Positions 1 to 9,792 of a stretch of DNA of 64,000 bases are shown here, piece by piece. This stretch comes from Paralteromonas sediminis (lineage in GTDB: Bacteria; Pseudomonadota; Gammaproteobacteria; Enterobacterales; Alteromonadaceae). Numbering within the stretch: the stretch's first letter is position 1; each line of letters opens with the position of its first letter. A program made the translations under genes and the position numbers. Location: positions 372,001 to 436,000 of the forward strand of contig NZ_RPOK01000002.1 of the NCBI RefSeq assembly GCF_003820355.1, in the 5' to 3' direction. Below the pieces are notes generated by a model. It saw only the letters and a program-made list of their open reading frames with translations, ran no database searches and had not been told where the DNA came from.

Positions 1-773
1 CGTGCATGGATGACAGTGCCAGCAGTATTGAAGATATGGGCACTATTATCTCTACGGATCCAGCGTTAGCCACTCAGTTACTGAAAATTGCAAACAGTTC
101 TCTGTACCGTTTCCCCAACAAGATCGAAACCATTCCTCGAGCATTACAGGTAGTAGGAACGCGCTCTGCTTACGACATGGCACTGGCGTACGGCGTTAGC
201 CATGCTTTCAAAGACATCAGTGGCACACTAATAGATTTGGATAAGTTTTGGGAACAAAGCGTGAGTTGTGCCTTATTGGCTAAACACCTAGGGGAGCGGT
301 ATCGGATAAAAGATGCTGAACGGCTTTTTGTTTCTGGCTTATTGCACAACATCGGCGAGTTAGTCGCTATATCTGTTGTGCCCGAACAAGCGAAGAAGTG
401 TCTGAAATTTAATAAAGACATTACACCAGCCAACCTGCAGCATGCAGTATTAGGTTTTCATTACACTACCTTATCGGCACTGCTTATAAAAAAATGGGGG
501 TTGCCAGAACCTATTTGGCAAGCTATCCGCACAATTAATTATGACCCTGCAGATATCACCGAACTTGAGGGGCATATTCTTCAACTGGCTTATAGTTTAG
601 CCCTGGATAACATCAACTCAGATATTTACCCTGCCTACAGCAACGTCAATCCTCACACACAAACACTGCTTGATTTAGAGCGGGCTGATTTAGAAGAAGC
701 ATTAGATATCAGCAATATCCAATGCTTGGGTATCTTGTCACTGTTTAATCCCACTGCCTTTATGATGTATTAG
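1..773 (+). CDS. HDOD domain protein (5' partial)
   Basis: The reading frame is open to the left edge, so the true start lies outside the window; an in-frame ATG at 6 is probably internal. The visible 255 residues carry an HDOD domain: a TDPALATQLLKIANSS segment followed by PRALQVVG, then the helical HD-like fold with LLHNIGEL near residue 115. HDOD proteins are signalling or output modules related to HD phosphohydrolases but usually without intact metal ligands; many act in c-di-GMP, chemotaxis or stress signalling. No second domain follows within the visible part, and the C-terminal 60 residues match nothing I recognise. The gene ends 7 bases before the convergent thioesterase gene. The family is clear and the specific role unknown. 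Confidence 0.8.
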   Translation, partial: CMDDSASSIEDMGTIISTDPALATQLLKIANSSLYRFPNKIETIPRALQVVGTRSAYDMALAYGVSHAFKDISGTLIDLDKFWEQSVSCALLAKHLGERYRIKDAERLFVSGLLHNIGELVAISVVPEQAKKCLKFNKDITPANLQHAVLGFHYTTLSALLIKKWGLPEPIWQAIRTINYDPADITELEGHILQLAYSLALDNINSDIYPAYSNVNPHTQTLLDLERADLEEALDISNIQCLGILSLFNPTAFMMY

Positions 774-780
774 GGGCTGG

Positions 781-1596
781 CTAGTCGAAAATTGCCACTG
801 TCTGACGGCTGATAGCAATGGCTTGGTGAGTCTGACTCCAGATAGTCGCTTCCGTATGCCCATAACCATCGTTTGCCTGTCGGGTGTCAGCCTGATAAGC
901 CAGCCAAGCATCGCCAGCAATGTCAGGCATAGGGTGTAAGAAATCAATATGCCAACTAATCGTGCTGGCTGGTGCTGGCCATTTGAGCATCTGCAAAAGT
1001 GTTGGAGGCCAAGCATCAATAATGGTGATGAGATGTGCCATTTGAACACTTTCAGGCGCTTCTTTGTAGCGCATCCACCCGTGATAATGACTCGTTTTTT
1101 TACGTGTAAAGGGCATACCGCCACCTTCAACACTCAGGTCAAAATGGCGTAAGAACTTTGGCGTCACCTTGGGAATTTGAGGAATGAAATTGCCTTTTTT
1201 CGGTGGTGTCATATCGTGACTGTCTTTGTTTGCAACCGTCACATTTGAGGCTCTCGGCGTACCAAAAACAGCCTGGCAGATAACACAGGTTTTCCCGTCT
1301 TGCACAATCTTACCCAAAAACTGGGCCACGTTTTTCCCCACTCTCAAGCTTTCAACAACAATATCAAAAGGCGTCTCTAATGCTATCGGACCAATGAAGT
1401 TAGTGGTGTAGGCGCGCAAGCACTGCGCGTCGTCGGCATGCTCTTGAATTGCACTAAAGACCATACCTGCACTAATTCCTCCATAGGACGTTCGTCCTTG
1501 TGACCAGTCTTTTGGTATAGACAGATTGTTATATAGCCATGATGTTTCGGAAGTTGCCTTGTTTTCTGGCATGCTGAGTAATTGATTTACGTGCAT
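781..1596 (-). CDS. Acyl-CoA thioesterase family protein (double hot-dog)
   Basis: A 271-residue protein with the layout of TesB-like double hot-dog thioesterases. The N-terminal half has a GRTSYGGISAGMVFSAI segment, typical of the first hot-dog helix, and the C-terminal half has the segment SWHIDFLHPMPDIAGDAWLA. These enzymes hydrolyse acyl-CoA thioesters to free acid and CoA in the cytoplasm; the substrate here is unknown. I placed the start at the ATG at 1596 (MHVNQL); an upstream in-frame start at 1656 would add 20 residues that do not look like the family, and an ATG at 1572 is also possible. It is convergent with the HDOD gene and divergent from the alpha/beta hydrolase gene, so it probably forms its own unit. 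Confidence 0.75.
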   Translation of the reverse strand: MHVNQLLSMPENKATSETSWLYNNLSIPKDWSQGRTSYGGISAGMVFSAIQEHADDAQCLRAYTTNFIGPIALETPFDIVVESLRVGKNVAQFLGKIVQDGKTCVICQAVFGTPRASNVTVANKDSHDMTPPKKGNFIPQIPKVTPKFLRHFDLSVEGGGMPFTRKKTSHYHGWMRYKEAPESVQMAHLITIIDAWPPTLLQMLKWPAPASTISWHIDFLHPMPDIAGDAWLAYQADTRQANDGYGHTEATIWSQTHQAIAISRQTVAIFD

Positions 1597-1692
1597 CTGT
1601 GGTCCGATGAGTTGTATACTATGGCACCATATTAACGCAATTCTCATATCAAACAAATGTCTGCAAGGTAATTAATCTAAACAGGAGTACGA

Positions 1693-2499
1693 GTGGATAT
1701 GTCGAAGCAGTCAGCAAGAGTTCAAATGCATTTTGCCCATGCAAATGGATTTCCATCAGGCAGCTATCGTGCGGTGTTTGACGCTCTTGATAATCAAATC
1801 AAGGTGCTGTCAAAGCCCCATTTTGCCTCCGAGCAGACATTCAAACATGATAGAAATTGGCACACATTGGTAAATGAACTGATTCACTACTGTGAACAAT
1901 TTAAACATGCTGATATACCGTTATGGGCAGTGGGACATTCCATGGGCGCAATCGTTTCATTTAAAGCCTGTTGTGAGAGGCCTGACTTATTTGACGGACT
2001 TATCATGTTCGATCCTCCCTTAGTAACAGGGCCATTTGCCCCCTTACTCAGAGCGGCCAAAAAAACTGCCGCCATTGACAAAATAACACCTGCTTCACTA
2101 TCCGCAGTACGCCGGTCCTACTGGCATAAGTCAGAAGATCCGGTGGCTTATTTCAAGTCAAAGGCCCTGTTTAAAAACATGGACGATAAGTGCATTGCTG
2201 ATTACGTCGACAGTGGTTTGGTCAGCAAAGGTGAAGGCCGTGAACTAGTAATAAAGGCCGCTACAGAAGCGCAACTATTCAGGCATGTTCCCGATGATCT
2301 GAATCGCTTGAATGGCATGTTGCAATGTCCAGGGGTGCTAGTTACTGGACGAGCGAGTGATGTGTGTCGTCCAATCATGTACAGACGGTTTGTAAAACGG
2401 CACAACATGCGACACACCGTTGCAGAGGGTGGCCATATGTTTCCACTTGAACACCCCAAAGCAACGGCTACTTTACTTAACCAATTATTACTTGAATAA
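1693..2499 (+). CDS. Alpha/beta hydrolase
   Basis: A 268-residue alpha/beta hydrolase. The N-terminus has the HFAHANGFPSGSY segment, an oxyanion-loop-like HANGFP motif. The nucleophile elbow GHSMGA puts the catalytic Ser at about residue 83, and the catalytic His is probably in EGGHMFPLEHP near residue 248. Substrate and pathway cannot be told from sequence; an esterase or lipase-like activity is likely. The start is GTG at 1693, with AGGAG at 1683-1687 as ribosome binding site; the ATG at 1699 is a possible alternative. It is divergent from the thioesterase gene, with about 96 bases between, and its stop lies only one base from the end of convergent glgC. Confidence 0.75.
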   Translation: MDMSKQSARVQMHFAHANGFPSGSYRAVFDALDNQIKVLSKPHFASEQTFKHDRNWHTLVNELIHYCEQFKHADIPLWAVGHSMGAIVSFKACCERPDLFDGLIMFDPPLVTGPFAPLLRAAKKTAAIDKITPASLSAVRRSYWHKSEDPVAYFKSKALFKNMDDKCIADYVDSGLVSKGEGRELVIKAATEAQLFRHVPDDLNRLNGMLQCPGVLVTGRASDVCRPIMYRRFVKRHNMRHTVAEGGHMFPLEHPKATATLLNQLLLE

Positions 2500-2500
2500 G

Positions 2501-3787
2501 TTACTCATGCATGTGGTGAACAATGTTACTGGTTAAATGCTGCCCAAGCATTTCTCGTGTAACAAGCACAACGCCTCTGCTGGATACCCGGAACCCTCTG
2601 GCTCTGTCCTCATCGTGGTCATAGCCAATAACAGTACCTTCTGGGATTACGCAACCGCGGTCGATGATGACTTTCCTGAGTTTGCAGTGCCGTTTAATTT
2701 CAACGTTAGGCAAAATGACGGCTTCTTCAATCGTGCCATAAGAGTGAATGCGCACGTTAGAAAAACACAGACTACGTCTGAGCGTAGAACCTGAGACTAT
2801 ACAACCTCCTGAGACAACCGAGTTAATAGCTTCTCCACGACGGTTTTCGTCCTCCCACACGAATTTAGCGGGTGGCAGTTGTTCTTGATATGTCCATATA
2901 GGCCATTCTTGGTCATACAGGTTGAGCGCGGGTACAGGTGCCACTAGTTCCATATTGGCTTCCCAAAATGAATCAATAGTACCTACATCGCGCCAATAAA
3001 CTTCGCCCTCGTCACCGCTTTTAAAGTTAAACGCATAGACAGGATGGTCTTTGATAATAGCGGGTATGATGTCTTTACCAAAATCTCTTTCAGAGTTAGC
3101 CGTTTCTGCGTCTCTGGCGAGCTGCTCGAACAAAAACTCAGTATCAAATACATAATTACCCATAGAAGCAAGACAACGCGATGGGTCATTGGGTAGCGGG
3201 GAAGGGTGTGCGGGTTTTTCTTCAAAGCCCAAAATCCGGTTGTTTTCATCCACTTTCATTACGCCGAAAGCACCGGCAGCTTCTTCTGTTGGCACAGCCA
3301 TACAGCTAACTGTCATTTTGGCACCTGATTCAACGTGCTGGGCTATCATTGAGCCGTAATCCATGCGATAGATATGGTCACCAGATAAAATAATGACATA
3401 TTTAGGGTTTTCGTCTCGGATAATATCAATGTTTTGGAATACAGCGTCTGCGGTTCCTTCATACCAGTTGTCGGAAAAACGCTGAGAGGCCGGAAGTACT
3501 TCTACCGATTCCCCTAGTTCCTTTTTAAAATGTCCCCAGCCTCTACGCAGATGTCTGATCAATGAGTGCGATTTGTATTGCGTTACTACACCCACTCGTC
3601 TGATACCTGAATTTATACAATTTGAAAGAGGAAAATCGATAATGCGAAATTTGCCCCCAAAATACAGTGCGGGCTTGGCGCGCCACGTTGTCAGTTCATG
3701 CAGTCGAGATCCTCTTCCTCCGGCCAATATAAGCGCGTAGGTATCTTTAGTTAAATTACTGATATAACGTGACGGGCTTTGATTCAT
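2501..3787 (-). CDS. glgC: Glucose-1-phosphate adenylyltransferase (ADP-glucose pyrophosphorylase)
   Basis: A 428-residue enzyme close to the usual bacterial GlgC length (about 430). It makes ADP-glucose from ATP and glucose-1-phosphate, the committed step of glycogen synthesis. Visible signatures are the nucleotide-binding [16 protein letters not shown] near residue 18, [46 protein letters not shown], and a C-terminal left-handed beta-helix ([14 protein letters not shown] onward) that carries allosteric sites in the family. No other glycogen gene (glgA, glgB, glgX, glgP) is next to it, so glgC stands alone here. It is divergent from the SRPBCC gene, and its 3' end abuts the convergent hydrolase gene. 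Confidence 0.95.
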   Translation of the reverse strand: MNQSPSRYISNLTKDTYALILAGGRGSRLHELTTWRAKPALYFGGKFRIIDFPLSNCINSGIRRVGVVTQYKSHSLIRHLRRGWGHFKKELGESVEVLPASQRFSDNWYEGTADAVFQNIDIIRDENPKYVIILSGDHIYRMDYGSMIAQHVESGAKMTVSCMAVPTEEAAGAFGVMKVDENNRILGFEEKPAHPSPLPNDPSRCLASMGNYVFDTEFLFEQLARDAETANSERDFGKDIIPAIIKDHPVYAFNFKSGDEGEVYWRDVGTIDSFWEANMELVAPVPALNLYDQEWPIWTYQEQLPPAKFVWEDENRRGEAINSVVSGGCIVSGSTLRRSLCFSNVRIHSYGTIEEAVILPNVEIKRHCKLRKVIIDRGCVIPEGTVIGYDHDEDRARGFRVSSRGVVLVTREMLGQHLTSNIVHHMHE

Positions 3788-3925
3788 TGCCTCAACTCCG
3801 AAAAGATCAAAATAATGTTAATAACATGTGTTAAAAAGGTAACAATAGCTGAAAATTTGATGTAGTTTTAATCGTTCTTCAAATACTTGCACTTTTTCAC
3901 ACGCGACACAATGGAGAGAGGTCAG

Positions 3926-4468
3926 ATGACAGTATTAAAAAATACGCTGCTTGTAGTTTTGGGGGGAATTGCAACGTTACTACTTGTTGGATTGCTTTTA
4001 CCTTCTGAGTATAAGGTAACCAGAAGTATCGTGGTTGACGCCGCGGCGGCAGATGTGTACGAGCAAGTAGTCGACCTAAAGAAGTGGCAGAGTTGGGGCG
4101 TATGGTTTAAGCGTGACCCAAATATGCAAGTGACTTATTCAGGGCCTGAGAAAGCCATTGGTATGAAATCAGTCTGGCAAAGTGAAACCCAGGGAAATGG
4201 TGAAATGGAAATAACCGATTTGCATTTCAACAAAGAAGTGGTTTATGACCTCTACTTCCCTGACATGGATATGCGCTCTGAAGGTCGTGTAACCATCACC
4301 GAGACAGACACCGGCGTGACTGTAGAGTGGAGTGACAAGGGCGACGTTGGGAGTAATCCTATCAATCGCTATTTCGTTTTATTTATAGATAGTATGCTTG
4401 GTCCAGACTTTGAAGACGGGTTAAACAACTTAAAAACCATCGTTGAAAACCCCGTCGCTATGCGTTAA
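3926..4468 (+). CDS. SRPBCC (START-like) domain protein with N-terminal membrane anchor
   Basis: A 180-residue protein. Residues 1-25 are a hydrophobic segment (TLLVVLGGIATLLLVGLLLP) that fits a signal anchor. The rest matches the polyketide-cyclase/SRPBCC fold: SRSIVVDA-like first strand, VYEQVVDLKKWQSWGVWF helices, and a C-terminal long helix ending GLNNLKTIVE. SRPBCC folds bind hydrophobic ligands; no catalytic role can be assigned. I chose the ATG at 3926 because GGAGAGAGG at 3913-3921 is well placed upstream; an in-frame ATG at 3911 and a TTG at 3887 fit less well. It overlaps the end of the convergent HMG-CoA lyase gene by four bases. Confidence 0.7.
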   Translation: MTVLKNTLLVVLGGIATLLLVGLLLPSEYKVTRSIVVDAAAADVYEQVVDLKKWQSWGVWFKRDPNMQVTYSGPEKAIGMKSVWQSETQGNGEMEITDLHFNKEVVYDLYFPDMDMRSEGRVTITETDTGVTVEWSDKGDVGSNPINRYFVLFIDSMLGPDFEDGLNNLKTIVENPVAMR

Positions 4469-5367
4469 TGAGCTGCAAGAGCCAGTGCGCTTTTAGATTG
4501 ACTTATACGGCCCAATTCAGCCGTAATCATCTGGCCAGCTGAGACCACTTTGTGTAAATCAATGCCTGTTTCAATATTCATACCGTTGAGCATGAAAAGC
4601 ACATCCTCAGTGGCAACATTGCCACTGGCACCTTTGGCATACGGGCAGCCTCCGAGGCCGGCAACCGCGCTATCGATTACTGCAATACCGTGCTGCAGCG
4701 CAATAAGGATATTGGCAAGTGCTTGTCCGTAAGTGTCATGAAAGTGAACCGCGAGTTTAGATGCGTCAATGTCCTTTAATAACACATTAAGCAGATTTGT
4801 TGTTTTAACCGGGGTACCTGTGCCAATGGTGTCCCCAAGGGAGACTTCATAGCACCCCATATCAAGCAGAGACTGGGTGACTTCCAAGACGCTCTGAGGA
4901 GAAATGTCTCCTTCGTAAGGGCAACCCAATACACAGGATACATAACCTCGCACTGGAATATTGTTTGCTTTTGCTGCGTCGATTACCGCTTCAAATCGCG
5001 CCAAACTCTCGGCGATACTGCAGTTGATATTTTTCTGTGAAAACGATTCTGATGCTGCACCAAATATGGCCACTTCATCAACGTTTACGGCCAGTGCACT
5101 GTCAAAGCCACGTAAATTTGGTGTGAGCGCGGAATACACCACAGAGGGCAACCGCGTTAACTGTTGAAAAACAGCCTCCGAGTTTGCCATCTGAGGTACC
5201 CACTTTGGTGAAACGAAGCTGCCTGCTTCAATCCGCTTGATACCTGCTTGAGCAAGTTGCTCTATTAATGCGACTTTAGTTTCAATGGAAAGTGCCGTAG
5301 GTTCATTTTGCAATCCGTCACGCGGACCCACTTCGACCAAAGTTACCTTGTCTGGATACTTAATCAT
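4465..5367 (-). CDS. liuE: Hydroxymethylglutaryl-CoA lyase
   Basis: A 300-residue DRE-TIM metallolyase that splits 3-hydroxy-3-methylglutaryl-CoA into acetoacetate and acetyl-CoA, the last step of leucine breakdown. Signatures are VEVGPRDGLQNE near the N-terminus (the DRE-TIM Arg-Asp pair), YVSCVLGCPYEGD, VHFHDTYGQALAN with the metal-binding His residues, and GLGGCPYAKGASGNVATED, which holds the catalytic Cys loop. The start is the ATG at 5367 (MIKYPDK). Its start overlaps the last 8 bases of the upstream carboxylase subunit gene, which implies translational coupling. It is the promoter-distal gene of the liu operon. Longer in-frame starts up to 5460 lie inside the upstream gene and add residues foreign to the family. 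Confidence 0.93.
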   Translation of the reverse strand: MIKYPDKVTLVEVGPRDGLQNEPTALSIETKVALIEQLAQAGIKRIEAGSFVSPKWVPQMANSEAVFQQLTRLPSVVYSALTPNLRGFDSALAVNVDEVAIFGAASESFSQKNINCSIAESLARFEAVIDAAKANNIPVRGYVSCVLGCPYEGDISPQSVLEVTQSLLDMGCYEVSLGDTIGTGTPVKTTNLLNVLLKDIDASKLAVHFHDTYGQALANILIALQHGIAVIDSAVAGLGGCPYAKGASGNVATEDVLFMLNGMNIETGIDLHKVVSAGQMITAELGRISQSKSALALAAH

Positions 5368-7363
5368 GGTTTCCCTCAAAAGCAAGTAGTGTGCTTCCTC
5401 CTTCAACCAGTTCTCCTGGCGCAAAGAAAAACTCTGTGACCATACCATCGCAAGGTGCATTTAGCGTTTGTTCCATTTTCATGGCTTCGATGACGATTAG
5501 TCCGTCACCTTTTTTGACTGACTGGCCGGTTTCTACTAATAGCGTAACGACAGTACCATTCATGGGGGCTACAAAACTCTCGCCTTGGCTGCCATTGTCA
5601 CTGTCACCATAATCTGGCACTACCTTTTGAAAAGACAACGCTTGGTCGGGCTTAAATAACTTGTAGTCATTTTCATTGTGAGCAAATGAGGCACGAATAA
5701 GGTGGCCATCAATGTTGGCGCTTAGTTCATTGCCTTGCAAACTACCCGATACAAGCCACTGACGGGCATTGTGCTCAACAAGCCATGACGAAGGTTGCAA
5801 AGGGGAGGGCTGACCAATGCGAATGTCCAGTTCCTGTTGCGGTGTTTTCAGTGTCATCAACTGAGTGTGGACACTATTTGCACGCCAGCTAGTATGCAGC
5901 GCCCAGGGGGATGTCATGTCTTGGTCAAAGATTGGGGTTTCCATGGAATCTTGCAGCAATACCCCCAATGCCATCAAAGGTATTGTATTTCCCTCTAGTG
6001 TCGCGTCACCATCAAATAGCAAATCGTTGTGTTTTTCGATAAAAGTGGTCGATAAATCTGCATTTACAAACGGTTGACTGCACGCCAGGTTGTAAAGAAA
6101 GTTGATGTTCGTAATCACGCCATCAATATGATATTGACGAAGGGCCCGCTGCAGTCGCAGTAAGGCTCGTTGCCTGTCAGTATCCCACACGATGAGCTTG
6201 GCGATCATTGGGTCGTAGTAGACTGACACCTCATCACCTTCAACAACGCCAGTATCTACTCTTACATTCTGTGTTTCTTCAGGCGGACGAAGTAATGTGA
6301 GCCTGCCCGTTGCGGGGAGAAAGTCGTTATCGGCATCTTCCGCATAGATTCGTGCTTCAAATGCATGACCATTAAGAGTTAACTCTGACTGCTGTTTTGG
6401 CAGTGGCTGACCGTTAGCAACTTTTATCTGCCAGGCAACTAAGTCTTCGCCGGTTATCATTTCTGTTACCGGGTGCTCAACCTGCAAACGAGTATTCATT
6501 TCCATAAAGTAAAATGAACCGTCAATATCCAGCAAGAATTCAACGGTTCCTGCACCCACATAATTGATTGCCTGAGCGGCTTTGAGTGCCGCTTCTCCCA
6601 TGTGAGTGCGTAGCTGGTCGTTCAAGCCAGGTGCGGGTGCTTCTTCAATCACTTTTTGGTGGCGTCGTTGAACCGAACAATCGCGTTCAAACAAATACAC
6701 GCCGTTGCCCTGCTGATCACAAAATACCTGTATTTCTACGTGTCTAGGCTGGGTTAGGTATTTCTCTACCAGCATGATGTCGTCGCCAAAGGCACTTTGT
6801 GCTTCGCGCTTAGCCGCGGCTAGCGCTTGGTCAAATTCGGACTCAGAGTGGACTTGACGCATGCCTTTTCCGCCACCACCAGCGGCGGCCTTTAGAAGAA
6901 CGGGATAGCCCATGTTTGCGGCGTGTTGTTTCAGTGTATCTGGTTTTTGATCATCACCATGATAACCCGGCACTAAAGGTACACCAGCCTGTTCCATAAT
7001 GCGTTTTGCCGCAGATTTAGAGCCCATGGCTCTGATCGCGTCGCTTGGAGGGCCAATGAAAACAATATTTGCTTGTTCACAGGAATCTGCAAAAGCCGCA
7101 TTCTCCGAGAGAAACCCATAACCCGGATGAATAGCGTCAACGCCAAGACGCTTTGCTTCTTGTAAAATCAAATCTGCCTTGAGATAGCTATCTTTTGCTG
7201 GCGCTTTACCTAGGTACACCGCTTCGTCAGCCATGTTGACGTGCAGCGCGTTTTCGTCTGCTTCAGAATAAACGGCAACCGTCGCTATACCAAGTGTTCT
7301 GGCTGTTTTGATCACCCGACAAGCAATCTCTCCACGGTTAGCAATGAGTATTTTTTTAATCAT
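5360..7363 (-). CDS. liuD: 3-methylcrotonyl-CoA carboxylase, biotin carboxylase/carrier (alpha) subunit
   Basis: A 667-residue protein that carboxylates its own biotin with ATP and bicarbonate; with LiuB it converts 3-methylcrotonyl-CoA to 3-methylglutaconyl-CoA. The N-terminal biotin carboxylase part shows KKILIANRGEIACRV, AIHPGYGFLSENA, the ATP-grasp loop AAAGGGGKGM near residue 164, VEKYLTQPRHVEIQVF, RDCSVQRRHQK and EMNTRLQVEHPVTE. The C-terminal carrier domain ends with the biotinylation motif EAMKMEQ (Lys is modified). The linker between them fits the BT domain of acyl-CoA carboxylases. Length matches family members (650-680). It lies 3 bases after the hydratase gene liuC and overlaps the lyase gene by 8 bases, within one operon. 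Confidence 0.95.
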   Translation of the reverse strand: MIKKILIANRGEIACRVIKTARTLGIATVAVYSEADENALHVNMADEAVYLGKAPAKDSYLKADLILQEAKRLGVDAIHPGYGFLSENAAFADSCEQANIVFIGPPSDAIRAMGSKSAAKRIMEQAGVPLVPGYHGDDQKPDTLKQHAANMGYPVLLKAAAGGGGKGMRQVHSESEFDQALAAAKREAQSAFGDDIMLVEKYLTQPRHVEIQVFCDQQGNGVYLFERDCSVQRRHQKVIEEAPAPGLNDQLRTHMGEAALKAAQAINYVGAGTVEFLLDIDGSFYFMEMNTRLQVEHPVTEMITGEDLVAWQIKVANGQPLPKQQSELTLNGHAFEARIYAEDADNDFLPATGRLTLLRPPEETQNVRVDTGVVEGDEVSVYYDPMIAKLIVWDTDRQRALLRLQRALRQYHIDGVITNINFLYNLACSQPFVNADLSTTFIEKHNDLLFDGDATLEGNTIPLMALGVLLQDSMETPIFDQDMTSPWALHTSWRANSVHTQLMTLKTPQQELDIRIGQPSPLQPSSWLVEHNARQWLVSGSLQGNELSANIDGHLIRASFAHNENDYKLFKPDQALSFQKVVPDYGDSDNGSQGESFVAPMNGTVVTLLVETGQSVKKGDGLIVIEAMKMEQTLNAPCDGMVTEFFFAPGELVEGGSTLLAFEGNHD

Positions 7364-7366
7364 GGT

Positions 7367-8173
7367 TTATCCTTGACTGTCATTTCGCCATGTTGGCGCG
7401 CGCTTTTCTAAAAAGGCTGACAGGCCTTCCTGTCCCTCTTCAGAGACACGGATATGGGCGATTCGCTCACTGGTTTCTATTAGCATGTCTGCGTCGATGG
7501 TTTTGCCTGCTATATCATGAGACAGTGCCTTAGCGGCAGACACAGCATGTGGGCCGTTTTTCAGCAAAGCCGACACGATTTCTTCTATCGTCGTGTCTAA
7601 TGAATCTTCTGTTACCGTTTCACTAATTAAACCAAGCCGTCTTGCCCGTCGTGAAGAAAATACTTCGGCTGTCATAAAATAGCGTCTGGCAATGCGTTCA
7701 CCCATCGCTTTCATGACATACGGACTGATGGTTGCTGGAATCAGTCCTAATTTCACTTCACTGAGACAGAATTTACTGAGTTTACTTGCAACAGCAATGT
7801 CGCAGCAGGCAATAAGCCCTACCGCACCACCAAATGCAGCGCCCTGTACCCGGGCTATAGTGGGTTTGGGTAGCCTGTACAAAGTATCCAGCAACTCGGC
7901 CAACCTGTGAGCATCATCTTTATTTTCTTGCTCGCTGTACTTAACCATTCGTTGCATCCAGGTTAAGTCAGCGCCTGCACAAAAGTGCTTCCCTTCTGCC
8001 TGCAAGACTAATACTCTGACGTTATCGTCGCCTGCAGCCTGCTGTAGGTACACTGTCATCTTACTGATGAGTACGTCATCAAATGCATTGTGTTTTTCTG
8101 GGCGGTTTAGTGTTAAGTAGGCGACACCGTTTCCGTCCACACGGTAATCCACACCAGTTTCTTTATCTAGCAT
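7367..8173 (-). CDS. liuC: 3-methylglutaconyl-CoA hydratase (enoyl-CoA hydratase family)
   Basis: A 268-residue crotonase-fold enzyme expected to hydrate 3-methylglutaconyl-CoA to HMG-CoA. Visible family features are LNRPEKHNAFDD near the N-terminus, the oxyanion-hole segment GKHFCAGADLTWM, and VQGAAFGGAVGLIACCD followed by FCLSEVKLGLIPATISPYV, which carries the usual catalytic Glu region. The substrate is inferred from its place between the two carboxylase subunit genes and the HMG-CoA lyase. The start is the ATG at 8173, with AAGGA about 7 bases upstream; a longer in-frame start at 8203 overlaps liuB. It lies 10 bases after the liuB stop. Confidence 0.9.
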   Translation of the reverse strand: MLDKETGVDYRVDGNGVAYLTLNRPEKHNAFDDVLISKMTVYLQQAAGDDNVRVLVLQAEGKHFCAGADLTWMQRMVKYSEQENKDDAHRLAELLDTLYRLPKPTIARVQGAAFGGAVGLIACCDIAVASKLSKFCLSEVKLGLIPATISPYVMKAMGERIARRYFMTAEVFSSRRARRLGLISETVTEDSLDTTIEEIVSALLKNGPHAVSAAKALSHDIAGKTIDADMLIETSERIAHIRVSEEGQEGLSAFLEKRAPTWRNDSQG

Positions 8174-8183
8174 GTCTTTATCC

Positions 8184-9791
8184 TTACATTCTGAAGATGC
8201 CAAATTTAGTTGGCTCTATAGGCTTATTCAAAGCCGCTGAAATTGATAGGCCCAGTACCATTCGCGTATCGGCAGGATCGATAACGCCGTCGTCCCAAAG
8301 TCGGGCAGACGCGTAGTAGGGATGGCCCTGGTGCTCATAGCCGTCGATAATGGGTTGCTTAAAGGCAGCTTGTTCCTCGTCTGACCAGGCTTCTCCCTGA
8401 CGGGCCTTCTGGTCTGCTTTGACTTGTGCAAGCACGCCGGCAGCTTGCTCTCCACCCATGACAGAGATACGTGCATTTGGCCACATGAAAAGGAAACGCG
8501 GGTCGTAGGCGCGCCCACACATACCGTAATTACCAGCACCAAAACTGCCACCAATAAGAATGGTAAATTTAGGCACATTAGCACAAGCTACCGCGGTGAC
8601 CATCTTGGCACCGTGCTTGGCAATACCACCCGCTTCGTACTGTTTTCCTACCATAAAACCAGTGATATTTTGCAGAAAAACCAGAGGTATGCCACGTTGA
8701 GCACACAGCTCAATAAAGTGCGCGCCCTTTTGTGCAGACTCACTAAACAAAATCCCATTGTTTGCCACTATACCCACTGGATAACCGAAAATACGAGAGA
8801 AGCCGCACACCAGTGTCGTTCCATACAGGGCCTTAAATTCATCAAAATCTGAATCATCCACAATGCGTGCAATAATTTCCCTGACATCATAGGACTTTTT
8901 ATTGTCTGCAGGTACGATGCCATAGATTTCTTCCGCACTATAGCGCGGTGCAAGGGTTGGCTTTATGTCCAGAGTGAGTCGTTTGGTTCGGTTGAGTCGG
9001 GCTACAGCTTCTCTGGCTAGTTGCAGTGCATGATGATCGTTATTGGCAAGATGGTCTGCAACACCTGAAGTACGCGTATGCACATCACCACCACCGAGTT
9101 CCTCAGCGGTAACGACTTCACCGGTTGCTGCTTTTACCAGCGGAGGGCCGCCCAAAAAGATGGTACCCTGTTCCTTAACAATGATGCTTTCGTCTGCCAT
9201 CGCCGGAACATAAGCGCCACCAGCGGTGCAGGACCCCATCACCACGGCAATCTGAGGAATATTCTTGGCTGACATTCTGGCTTGATTAAAGAAAATGCGT
9301 CCAAAATGCTCTTTGTCTGGAAAAACTTCATCTTGACGGGGTAGGTTGGCGCCACCTGAATCAACTAAATAGATACATGGAAGGTGGTTTTCTTCAGCGA
9401 TCGCCTGCGCCCGCAGATGCTTTTTAACGGTAAGCGGATAGTAAGTTCCGCCCTTTACCGTCGCATCATTGGCGACAATCATACATTCCACGCCACTGAC
9501 GCGGCCAATCCCTGCAACAACGCCAGCACACGGGACATAATCGTCATATACATCCCATGCTGCAAGCTGACCAATTTCTAAAAACGCGGAACCTGGGTCA
9601 AGTAAGGCATCAATACGGTCTCGCGGGAGTAACTTTCCCCGTGACTGATGACGTAGCGCAGCACTCTCGCCACCACCTTGTTTGATTTGTTCTACTTTTT
9701 GCCTAAGCGCCTCAAGCTGTGTTGCCATCGCACTTGCATTGGCAACAAACTCTTTAGACTTTGTATTAATTGCTGAGTGTAAAATAGTCAT
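8184..9791 (-). CDS. liuB: 3-methylcrotonyl-CoA carboxylase, carboxyltransferase (beta) subunit
   Basis: A 535-residue carboxyltransferase that moves the carboxyl group from biotin on LiuD to 3-methylcrotonyl-CoA. It has the two crotonase-like halves typical of the family. The N-terminal half shows [41 protein letters not shown] and [16 protein letters not shown]. The C-terminal half shows [57 protein letters not shown] and [13 protein letters not shown]. These fit MCC beta better than propionyl-CoA carboxylase, as does the operon. The start is the ATG at 9791, one base after the liuA stop (9793-9795); the longer start at 9824 would lie within liuA. Confidence 0.95.
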   Translation of the reverse strand: MTILHSAINTKSKEFVANASAMATQLEALRQKVEQIKQGGGESAALRHQSRGKLLPRDRIDALLDPGSAFLEIGQLAAWDVYDDYVPCAGVVAGIGRVSGVECMIVANDATVKGGTYYPLTVKKHLRAQAIAEENHLPCIYLVDSGGANLPRQDEVFPDKEHFGRIFFNQARMSAKNIPQIAVVMGSCTAGGAYVPAMADESIIVKEQGTIFLGGPPLVKAATGEVVTAEELGGGDVHTRTSGVADHLANNDHHALQLAREAVARLNRTKRLTLDIKPTLAPRYSAEEIYGIVPADNKKSYDVREIIARIVDDSDFDEFKALYGTTLVCGFSRIFGYPVGIVANNGILFSESAQKGAHFIELCAQRGIPLVFLQNITGFMVGKQYEAGGIAKHGAKMVTAVACANVPKFTILIGGSFGAGNYGMCGRAYDPRFLFMWPNARISVMGGEQAAGVLAQVKADQKARQGEAWSDEEQAAFKQPIIDGYEHQGHPYYASARLWDDGVIDPADTRMVLGLSISAALNKPIEPTKFGIFRM

Positions 9792-9792
9792 A

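Noticed and set aside
4465-5460. A longer HMG-CoA lyase starting at 5460
   Set aside because: The extra residues overlap the carboxylase gene and do not look like the family; the ATG at 5367 matches the usual N-terminus.
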